Below, piece by piece: positions 1-5,371 of a stretch of DNA of 6,259 nt. Source of the DNA: Aequorivita sp. (GTDB lineage Bacteria; Bacteroidota; Bacteroidia; Flavobacteriales; Flavobacteriaceae); the NCBI GenBank assembly GCA_002733915.1, contig NVXN01000001.1, positions 92,561 through 98,819 on the forward strand, read 5' to 3'. Numbering within the stretch: the first letter of the stretch is position 1; every line of letters starts with the position of its first letter. Below the pieces are notes generated by a model. It worked only from the letters and a program-made list of their open reading frames with translations. It made no database searches and was not told the DNA's origin. The translations under genes and the position numbers were made by a program.

Positions 1-18
1 CTAAAATTTGAAAATCCG

Positions 19-585
19 ATGAACCAAGCAGATGAAATAAACAATGCATTTACTGTTTTAAAAAAAGGAGGTATCATCCTCTACCCTACTGATACGGTTT
101 GGGGCATAGGCTGCGATGCCACCAATGCCCAGGCCATTGAAAAAGTATTCAAACTTAAAAACAGAAGCGATAAAAAATCGTTGATCTGTTTGGTAAGCGA
201 TTTTAAAATGCTGAACGAATACGTTGAAAACGTACCCGAAGTGGCCTATGATATTTTGAAATACGCCAAAAAGCCCACCACAATAATTTATGACAACCCC
301 ATTCGAGTAGCAGAAAATATTATTGCCGAAGATAACTCACTTGCCATACGCGTGCCCAAAGATGAGTTCTGTAAAAAACTCATTCAAAAAATGCGGCGCC
401 CGCTTGTTTCCACATCCGCAAATGTGAGCGGTGAAAAAACCCCACAAAGTTTTAAGGAAATAGACCCAGTAATTTTGGAAGGCGTGGACTATGTTGTAAA
501 TTTGCATCACGAAAAAAAATCTGGAAAACCCTCAGCAATTATTAAACTGAAAAATGATGGTTCCGTGAAGGTAATCAGACAATAA
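19..585 (+). CDS. tsaC: L-threonylcarbamoyladenylate synthase, short YrdC/TsaC type
   Basis: Makes threonylcarbamoyl-AMP from threonine, bicarbonate and ATP, the cytosolic first step of the t6A37 modification of ANN-decoding tRNAs; the TsaB/TsaD/TsaE partners are not in this window. The 188-residue protein is one YrdC domain. Visible family motifs are PTDTVWG (residues 23-29), the KLKNRSDKKS segment with conserved Lys and Arg (45-54), AIRVP (109-113), STSANVSG (131-138) and SGKPSAII (168-175). The length fits the single-domain TsaC/YrdC form rather than Sua5, which has an extra C-terminal domain. The ATG at 19 lies just before the usual domain start; no Shine-Dalgarno is seen, as is normal in Bacteroidota. 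Only 18 bp precede it, so its promoter is not visible. Family assignment is firm; the symbol follows the short form. Confidence 0.93.
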   Translation: MNQADEINNAFTVLKKGGIILYPTDTVWGIGCDATNAQAIEKVFKLKNRSDKKSLICLVSDFKMLNEYVENVPEVAYDILKYAKKPTTIIYDNPIRVAENIIAEDNSLAIRVPKDEFCKKLIQKMRRPLVSTSANVSGEKTPQSFKEIDPVILEGVDYVVNLHHEKKSGKPSAIIKLKNDGSVKVIRQ

Positions 586-587
586 AT

Positions 588-608
588 ATTGCCACTAATT
601 CACAAATG
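588..608 (-). repeat. Inverted copy of the TTCGTG-type boundary repeat
   Basis: Read on the minus strand this stretch is ATTTGTGAATTAGTGGCAA. It matches the repeat at 2556-2575 at most positions: GTG, ATT and GTGGCAA are kept, with A replacing C in the second unit. It begins 3 bp after the tsaC stop codon and lies between tsaC and the GxxExxY gene. Orientation is opposite to the three downstream copies. The match is seen directly; common origin is inferred. Confidence 0.6.
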
Positions 609-633
609 TTTATACTTATCATAACTAAAAATA

Positions 634-1008
634 ATGGCTCACATTACCTATAAAGAAGAAAGTTATGCTATAGTTGGCTGTTTATTTGATGTTTATAATA
701 ATTTGGGAAGCGGGTTTTCTGAAATTGTTTACAAAGATGCTATCGAATATGAATTTAAATTAAAAGATATTCCCATCGAAAGGGAAAAGAAATATTCCGT
801 AAAATATAAAGACATTACTTTGCCACATAAATTTTATGCTGATTTTGTGGTTATGGACAAAATAATCTTGGAAATAAAATCTATTGAGATGTTAAGCGAT
901 AAACATTTGGCACAATGTATTAATTATCTGAAGGTTTCAGGATGTAAACTTGCGCTTTTGGTTAATTTTCATAAAGACTTCTTGGATCACCAAAGAATTG
1001 TTCTATAA
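634..1008 (+). CDS. GxxExxY family protein (PD-(D/E)XK nuclease-like fold)
   Basis: A complete 124-residue member of the GxxExxY family. The signature is GFSEIVY at residues 27-33. A putative PD-(D/E)XK core follows: Asp70 (YADFVV), Glu80 and Lys82 (ILEIKSI), and Gln94 (AQCINYLK), then the typical GCKLALLVNF strand and an RIVL end. All core acidic and lysine residues are present, so the protein is not an obvious catalytic wreck. The family is placed in the PD-(D/E)XK nuclease superfamily by sequence, but its biological function is unknown. No signal peptide or membrane segment is seen, so a cytosolic location is likely. The ATG start is preceded by an AT-rich leader. The gene sits between two tRNA-maturation genes and is bracketed by copies of a short repeat, which suggests insertion into a pre-existing gene pair. 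The role is left open. Confidence 0.88.
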   Translation: MAHITYKEESYAIVGCLFDVYNNLGSGFSEIVYKDAIEYEFKLKDIPIEREKKYSVKYKDITLPHKFYADFVVMDKIILEIKSIEMLSDKHLAQCINYLKVSGCKLALLVNFHKDFLDHQRIVL

Positions 1009-1023
1009 ATAATAATCCACTAA

Positions 1024-1046
1024 AAATATTAATGCATTCGTGGTAA
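1024..1046 (+). repeat. Degenerate direct copy of the TTCGTG boundary repeat
   Basis: The segment AAATATTAATGCATTCGTGG (1024-1043) matches AAATATTCGTGTATTCGTGG at 1097-1116 at 17 of 20 positions. It begins 16 bp after the GxxExxY stop codon. Its GTG at 1040-1042 opens only a four-codon frame before TAA, so here the repeat does not start a gene. With the inverted copy at 588-608 it forms the outer right boundary of the GxxExxY cassette. Confidence 0.65.
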
Positions 1047-1100
1047 AAAAATAATATTGAAGTAGTAATCAATACTTTCAAAAAAAATAAAATAAAAAAT

Positions 1101-1120
1101 ATTCGTGTATTCGTGGCTAA
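1101..1120 (+). repeat. TTCGTG boundary repeat supplying the cca start codon
   Basis: The sequence ATTCGTGTATTCGTGGCTAA differs from the copy at 2556-2575 at only two of 20 positions. The unit is itself a near-duplication (ATTCGTG, one base, ATTCGTG, then GC). The second GTG, at 1113-1115, is the start codon of cca, and GGCTAA continues into its second and third codons. Confidence 0.8.
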
Positions 1121-2537
1121 AAAAACCTACACATCTGCATTAAATAACCCAGTCTTTAGAACCATTTCCAAAGCTTCCAAAAATTTAAATTTAGAAAGCT
1201 ATGCAATTGGCGGCTACGTGCGCGATTTTCTTTTAAAGCGTGGCGAGGCAAAAGATATAGACATAGTTGCGGTGGGAAGTGGGATTGAACTGGCCCAAGA
1301 GGTTTCAAGATTGCTTCCGGGTAAACCAAAAGTTTCGGTTTTTAAAACCTACGGTACCGCAATGTTGAAAAGTGGCGGAATAGAACTTGAATTCGTAGGT
1401 GCCCGTAAAGAATCCTATTCCGAAGAAAGCCGTAATCCCGCCGTTGAAAACGGCACTTTGGAAGACGATCAGAATCGTAGGGATTTTACCATAAATGCTT
1501 TGGCGCTAAGCCTTAATGATGAAAACTATGGCGAGTTGCTGGACCCCTTTAATGGGGTTGAAGATCTTCAGAAAAAAATAATACGAACTCCTTTAGATCC
1601 CGATGTTACCTATAGCGATGATCCATTGCGGATGCTTCGTGCCATTCGTTTTGCAACCCAGTTGGATTTTATTATTGAAAAAGATTCGTTGGATGCAATC
1701 ACCCGAAATGCCAAGCGCATAAAAATAATTTCCAAGGAAAGGATTGTAGACGAACTGAACAAAATTTTACTTGCCGACGTTCCTTCCAAAGGGTTTGCCC
1801 TTTTGCACAAAACCGGTTTGTTACCTTTTATTTTACCGGAATTGGTTGCCTTGCAGGGTATTGATGAAAAAGAAGGCCAAACACACAAAGACAATTTTTG
1901 GCATACATTAGAAGTTGTTGACAATATTTCAAAAACCACTGACGATCTTTGGTTGCGCTGGGCCGCGCTGCTTCACGATATTGGAAAAGCACCCACCAAA
2001 AAGTTTGATAAAAAGTTGGGCTGGACCTTTCATGCACATGAATTTGTGGGCGCAAAAATGGTTTACAAACTGTTCAAACGACTAAAAATGCCCCTGAACG
2101 AAAAGATGAAGTTTGTTCAAAAAATGGTTTTAATGAGCTCCCGCCCCATAGTTTTGGCAAGCGAGGTTACCGATAGTGCCGTGCGACGTTTAATTTTTGA
2201 TGCGGGCGAAAATGTGGATGATTTAATGACGCTTTGCGAAGCAGACATAACCACCAAAAACCCTAAGAAATTTAAAAAATACCACGCCAATTTTCAGTTG
2301 GTACGAGATAAAATAGTGGAAGTTGAGGAGCGCGATCACATTAGAAACTTTCAACCCCCCGTTACTGGCGAGGAAATTATGGAAACTTTTAACCTAAAAC
2401 CTTCTCGGGAAATTGGAATAATTAAAGATGCCATAAAAGAGGCGATTCTAGAAGGAGAAATTCCAAATGAATACAATGCGGCGCGTGATTTTATGTTGAA
2501 AAAAGGAAAGGAAATAGGATTGGAAGTGATTAAATAG
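1113..2537 (+). CDS. cca: CCA tRNA nucleotidyltransferase with HD domain
   Basis: Adds or repairs the 3' CCA end of tRNAs using CTP and ATP, in the cytosol. The 474-residue protein has the class II layout. The polymerase-beta-like head carries GGYVRD (residues 33-38) and the metal-binding DID pair (Asp48, Asp50). It is followed by [10 protein letters not shown] (122-131), the [17 protein letters not shown] region (about 170-186) and ERIVDEL (209-215). A C-terminal HD domain follows, with His264, His288-Asp289 (ALLHDIGK) and His307/His309. The GTG start at 1113 is chosen because the protein aligns with family N termini a few residues before ALNNPVF, and no ATG occurs in frame until deep inside the domain. 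The frame is open upstream to a stop at 1044 but has no other usual start. The start codon lies inside a dispersed repeat. Whether it is a full CCA-adding or an A-adding enzyme cannot be told here. Confidence 0.94.
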   Translation: MAKKTYTSALNNPVFRTISKASKNLNLESYAIGGYVRDFLLKRGEAKDIDIVAVGSGIELAQEVSRLLPGKPKVSVFKTYGTAMLKSGGIELEFVGARKESYSEESRNPAVENGTLEDDQNRRDFTINALALSLNDENYGELLDPFNGVEDLQKKIIRTPLDPDVTYSDDPLRMLRAIRFATQLDFIIEKDSLDAITRNAKRIKIISKERIVDELNKILLADVPSKGFALLHKTGLLPFILPELVALQGIDEKEGQTHKDNFWHTLEVVDNISKTTDDLWLRWAALLHDIGKAPTKKFDKKLGWTFHAHEFVGAKMVYKLFKRLKMPLNEKMKFVQKMVLMSSRPIVLASEVTDSAVRRLIFDAGENVDDLMTLCEADITTKNPKKFKKYHANFQLVRDKIVEVEERDHIRNFQPPVTGEEIMETFNLKPSREIGIIKDAIKEAILEGEIPNEYNAARDFMLKKGKEIGLEVIK

Positions 2538-2555
2538 TTTTAGCATTAATAATAA

Positions 2556-2575
2556 ATTCGTGCATTCGTGGCAAA
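2556..2575 (+). repeat. TTCGTG boundary repeat supplying the ctaA start codon
   Basis: The sequence ATTCGTGCATTCGTGGCAAA is the second strong copy, with 18 of 20 bases shared with 1101-1120. It falls in the 30-bp gap between cca and ctaA, and its second GTG (2568-2570) is the ctaA start. The upstream flank (2545-2555) is plain AT-rich DNA unlike the flank of the other copy, so similarity ends at the repeat edge. Confidence 0.8.
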
Positions 2576-3587
2576 TAAAGACAACAAAAAAGTAATCTAC
2601 TGGCTCTTAACAGGATGTTTCCTGATTTTTGTAATGGTAGTTGTGGGCGGAATAACACGGCTCACACATTCGGGGCTTTCTATTTCCAGTTATAAACTTA
2701 TCTCGGGCACTTTGCCCCCCATGAACGAGGCAGAGTGGATTGCGGAATTTGACCATTACAAGCAATTTCCCGAATACCAAAAGCTGAACAATCATTTTAC
2801 TTTAGCGGATTTTAAGGATATTTATTTCTGGGAATGGCTGCACCGTTTGTTGGGTAGATTATTGGGAGTGGTTTTTATTATCCCATTTCTTTATTTTCTT
2901 CTGAAAAAACAACTTACCAAACCAACTATCGGAAAGGCAATCATTTTAATGTGTTTGGGGGCATTTCAAGGATTTTTGGGTTGGTATATGGTAAAAAGCG
3001 GTTTGGTCGATAGACCGGACGTGAGCCATTATCGGCTTGCAATGCACTTAACGACTGCCTTTATTACGTTTGCTTATACTTTTTGGGTGGCGATGGATCT
3101 TTGGTATCCCGTGAAGAAGGAAATCAATACCCAACTTCGAAACATTATCCGTTTTGGGATGGCAATCTTACTTATCCAAATCATTTGGGGCGCATTTGTG
3201 GCTGGGCTAGATGCGGGCTGGATACACAATCATTGGCCGTTGATGAATGAGGGTGAGTGGATGCACGAAACAGTTTATATTGAACAAGTTCCCCTTTGGA
3301 AAAATTTTGTAGAAGGAAAAAGCGGAGTACAATTTGTGCATCGCTATATGGCTTACGCCGTGGTGGGCATTATTTTTGTTATTTGGTATAAAGCCCGAAA
3401 ATTGCAATTAACCCTTCCGCAAAAAAATGGAATTAACCTCTTGTTGCTTTTGGTTTTGGTGCAGTTCATTTTGGGTGTTTTTACACTTATACTTCAAGTT
3501 CCAGTAGTTTTAGGAGTTCTGCATCAAGTAACGGCTTTTTTCCTATTGGCAGCAATGACCTTTGTGCTCCACAGATTCTCAAAATAA
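2568..3587 (+). CDS. ctaA: Heme A synthase, COX15/CtaA family
   Basis: Integral inner-membrane enzyme that oxidises heme O to heme A for aa3-type cytochrome oxidase. The 339-residue protein has about eight hydrophobic segments: roughly 10-30, 94-112, 121-141, 158-178, 195-212, 257-274, 289-310 and 312-335. Four histidines expected to ligate heme are present: His92 (EWLHRLLGR), His160 (LAMHLTTAF), His258 (QFVHRYMAY) and His319 (VLHQVTAFF). VVVGGITRLTHSGLSI (24-39) and PPMNEAEW (50-57) are typical of the COX15 type. The GTG start gives MANKDNKKVIYWLL, matching family N termini; the first in-frame ATG lies inside the first membrane helix, so GTG is preferred. The start sits in the dispersed repeat. 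It follows cca by 30 bp and is probably cotranscribed. Cytochrome oxidase subunit genes are not in the window. Confidence 0.94.
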   Translation: MANKDNKKVIYWLLTGCFLIFVMVVVGGITRLTHSGLSISSYKLISGTLPPMNEAEWIAEFDHYKQFPEYQKLNNHFTLADFKDIYFWEWLHRLLGRLLGVVFIIPFLYFLLKKQLTKPTIGKAIILMCLGAFQGFLGWYMVKSGLVDRPDVSHYRLAMHLTTAFITFAYTFWVAMDLWYPVKKEINTQLRNIIRFGMAILLIQIIWGAFVAGLDAGWIHNHWPLMNEGEWMHETVYIEQVPLWKNFVEGKSGVQFVHRYMAYAVVGIIFVIWYKARKLQLTLPQKNGINLLLLLVLVQFILGVFTLILQVPVVLGVLHQVTAFFLLAAMTFVLHRFSK

Positions 3588-3635
3588 ATACACAACCAAA
3601 CCGAAACCCACAACCGAATACTGCCTACTTTTTGA

Positions 3636-3643
3636 TAACTTTG
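3636..3643 (+). promoter_or_regulatory. Bacteroidota-type -7 promoter box
   Basis: TAACTTTG followed by C fits the TAnnTTTGY consensus of the Bacteroidota primary sigma factor. It lies 21 bp before the ATG at 3665, with an A-rich leader between, so transcription would begin close to 3648-3652. No convincing TTTG -33 element is found about 19 bp upstream (3613-3616 reads ACCG), so strength is uncertain. Confidence 0.5.
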
Positions 3644-3664
3644 CAGTCCAAAAAAAAATAAAAA

Positions 3665-4177
3665 ATGATTTACCGTTTCAGAATAATCCTCGATACACAC
3701 GAAGACGTTTTCCGCGACATCGAAATAGAAGCTTCGGCCACCCTGGAAGACTTCCACAATGCAATTACACAATCCTTTGGCTTTGACGGGCAAGAAATGG
3801 CCTCCTTTTATACCAGCAACGATCTTTGGGAAGAAGGTGAGGAGATTTCCCTTTTCGACGTAAGTGACGAGCCGGGCGGCCTTCGGATTATGGGTGAGAC
3901 CGCCTTGCAAGATGTTGTTGATGAAGAAAAAACACGCCTGTTATATGTTTATGATTTTTTGAATATGTGGACATTTATGGTGGAACTTGCAGATATTGCA
4001 GATGCGGAGGCAGGAACTATCTATCCAAATTTGATGTACTCGCACGGACAAATACCCGAAGAAGCGCCCGAAAAGGAATTTATTGCCGAAGAAATTGAAG
4101 AAGAAGATTTCGATGAAGAATTTGATCTAGACCCAGAAGATTACGACAACCTCGATTTTGACGAAAACTGGAATTAA
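3665..4177 (+). CDS. pRiA4b ORF-3-like (IS1096 passenger TnpR-like) protein
   Basis: A 170-residue member of the plasmid pRiA4b ORF-3-like family, also labelled IS1096 element passenger TnpR. The conserved fold is seen in MIYRFRIIL at the start, the TLEDFHNAITQSFGF helix (26-40) and LLYVYDFLNMWTFMVEL (92-108). The C terminus (about 131-168) is extremely acidic, dominated by Glu and Asp, and probably disordered. Despite the IS-derived name, no transposase or terminal repeat is nearby, and in Bacteroidota this appears as an ordinary chromosomal gene. Its function is not known. The ATG is chosen because it starts the first beta strand and lies just downstream of a good -7 box. The stop codon TAA is the first three bases of a heptamer array. 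It probably shares a transcript with the next gene. Confidence 0.85.
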   Translation: MIYRFRIILDTHEDVFRDIEIEASATLEDFHNAITQSFGFDGQEMASFYTSNDLWEEGEEISLFDVSDEPGGLRIMGETALQDVVDEEKTRLLYVYDFLNMWTFMVELADIADAEAGTIYPNLMYSHGQIPEEAPEKEFIAEEIEEEDFDEEFDLDPEDYDNLDFDENWN

Positions 4178-4195
4178 GCTGTAAGCTGTAAGCTA
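4175..4195 (+). repeat. Three-unit 7-bp tandem array (TAAGCTG)
   Basis: TAAGCTG, TAAGCTG and TAAGCTA run head to tail. The first three bases are the stop codon of the pRiA4b-like gene. The array occupies nearly half of the 49-bp gap before the next gene. No hairpin is evident, so it does not look like an intrinsic terminator. Confidence 0.8.
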
Positions 4196-4226
4196 AAATA
4201 ATTCCCATACCTCATAACTTAAATAA

Positions 4227-5285
4227 ATGATAAACCTTTTCAGTACCCACATTGCATCGCTTTCCATCCACAGAGTGGGTAACAAAAGTAGAAGTGAAGC
4301 CATCTTTCTCTCTGCGGAACCTTATAAAATGGACGATGAAATTACGCCATTGTTGAAAGAATTTTTTCTGAAACCTTTCCGGGACAAAGAAGAAAATTAC
4401 TTTCAATTTTCGCACGAGGCAGATTTGGAATTTCACGAATTGTACAATAGTTCCAATAAAATTTTTGACAACCCCCAAAATATCCACGAAGAGAGCTGCA
4501 AAATTGCGACTTATCTCTACAACCAATCTGAACATCCACATATTAAAAGTGGGGAGGTTTATGTGGCCTATCTTGAAAATGTACAGTTGGACAATGTAAA
4601 AATGGATGCCATCGGTATTTTTAAAAGTGAACTGAAACAGGATTTTCTTCAGTTTGCCGAAGATGGAAATCAGTTGGAAGCTATGTTGCAGCACGGCGTG
4701 AGTCTTAATAAATTGGATAAGGGTTGTATTATTTTCAATTCAGGAAAAGAAGAGGGTTACAAAATTCTCTCCGTAGATAGCAACCGTTACGATGCACGTT
4801 ATTGGCTGGAAAGTTTTTTAGGAGTTGAGGCACTTGCCGATGATAATTTCTACACAAAAAAGTATTTGAAATTCTGTCAGGATTTTGCGAAAGACGTGGT
4901 TTTGCCTGCCGAAGACAAAAAGCAGGAGGTGATGTTTATGAACCGTGCGGTAAACCATTTTGCAAAGAATGACAATTTTGAGGAAACAGCCTTTATGAAC
5001 GAGGTTATAGACAATCCAGATTTGTTACCGGAATTTCGCCATTACAAAAGTGAAAGGGCACCAAAATACAGTATTGAGGATTTAACCACTTTTCCTATTG
5101 CGAATACGGCCGTTACCGCTGCACGTAAGAAAATAAAAAACGTAATAAATCTGGACACAAACATTCAAATAAAGCTGGATTTCATCAACCCGGAAAGTGC
5201 TGAAAAATTTGTTGAAAAAGGTTGGGACGAAGAAAAACAGATGTATTATTATTTGGTTTATTTCAATAAGGAACAGAAGAGTTAG
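4227..5285 (+). CDS. 37-kD nucleoid-associated protein (NdpA/YejK family)
   Basis: A 352-residue protein recognised as the nucleoid-associated NdpA family, whose E. coli member YejK has about 335 residues. Characteristic features are the N-terminal MINLFSTHIASLSIHRVGNKS (1-21), PLLKEFFLKPFRDKEENYFQF (41-61), and IKSGEVYVAYLENV (106-119) with the IGIFKSE strand (129-135). Also seen are YDARYWLESFLGV (188-200), the LPEFRHYKSERAPKYSIED segment (267-285) and the closing IKLDFINPESAEKF strand (315-328). The protein is soluble, without signal peptide or membrane segments, and rich in charged residues. Family members bind DNA in the nucleoid; the precise role is unclear. The ATG start 49 bp after the preceding gene, with no clear promoter between, suggests cotranscription. 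The gene converges on recQ and is bracketed by two heptamer arrays. The symbol is left blank because this is a distant homologue of the E. coli protein. Confidence 0.87.
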   Translation: MINLFSTHIASLSIHRVGNKSRSEAIFLSAEPYKMDDEITPLLKEFFLKPFRDKEENYFQFSHEADLEFHELYNSSNKIFDNPQNIHEESCKIATYLYNQSEHPHIKSGEVYVAYLENVQLDNVKMDAIGIFKSELKQDFLQFAEDGNQLEAMLQHGVSLNKLDKGCIIFNSGKEEGYKILSVDSNRYDARYWLESFLGVEALADDNFYTKKYLKFCQDFAKDVVLPAEDKKQEVMFMNRAVNHFAKNDNFEETAFMNEVIDNPDLLPEFRHYKSERAPKYSIEDLTTFPIANTAVTAARKKIKNVINLDTNIQIKLDFINPESAEKFVEKGWDEEKQMYYYLVYFNKEQKS

Positions 5286-5294
5286 TATTCGGTT

Positions 5295-5336
5295 ATCAGT
5301 TATCTGCTATCTGTTGTCTGTTGTCTGTTGTCAGTT
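5295..5336 (+). repeat. Six-unit 7-bp tandem array (consensus RTCWGTT)
   Basis: Six heptamers follow without a gap: ATCAGTT, ATCTGCT, ATCTGTT, GTCTGTT, GTCTGTT and GTCAGTT. A weaker unit TTCGGTT (5288-5294) may precede them. The array starts 9 bp after the stop codon of the nucleoid-associated protein gene and fills most of the 86-bp gap between two convergent genes. The rest of the gap (5337-5371) holds a weak AT-rich inverted repeat (GTAAG at 5342, CTTAC at 5358) but no T-run after it. Confidence 0.85.
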
Positions 5337-5371
5337 TCTTTGTAAGAATTTAAAAAACTTACTACGGACCA

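Noticed and set aside
1050..1112. Promoter for cca around AATACTTTCA (1071-1080)
   Set aside because: It only partly resembles TAnnTTTG, lacks the final G in register, and has no convincing -33 partner.
588..1120. CRISPR-like array made of the TTCGTG repeats
   Set aside because: The copies are few, in mixed orientation, imperfect and separated by unequal distances including a gene, and no cas genes are present.
1610..2055. Two overlapping minus-strand open frames inside cca
   Set aside because: Both lie wholly within the HD-domain half of a well-supported gene and look like chance openings.
3524..3910. 128-codon minus-strand open frame
   Set aside because: It overlaps the end of ctaA, the promoter gap and the start of the pRiA4b-like gene on the opposite strand. 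Its translation has no recognisable domain, while the plus-strand genes are clear family members.
3665..4177. Insertion sequence, because the family name mentions IS1096 and TnpR
   Set aside because: The name reflects the founding member only. There is no transposase, resolvase motif, terminal inverted repeat or target duplication around the gene.
4212..4694. 160-codon minus-strand open frame
   Set aside because: It is antisense to the start of the nucleoid-associated protein gene, and its Phe-rich translation mirrors the Lys/Glu-rich sense codons. No family resemblance.
5342..5362. Inverted repeat GTAAG/CTTAC as a bidirectional terminator between the convergent genes
   Set aside because: The stem is only five AT-rich pairs with an 11-base loop and no T-run follows on either strand, so it is too weak to call a terminator.
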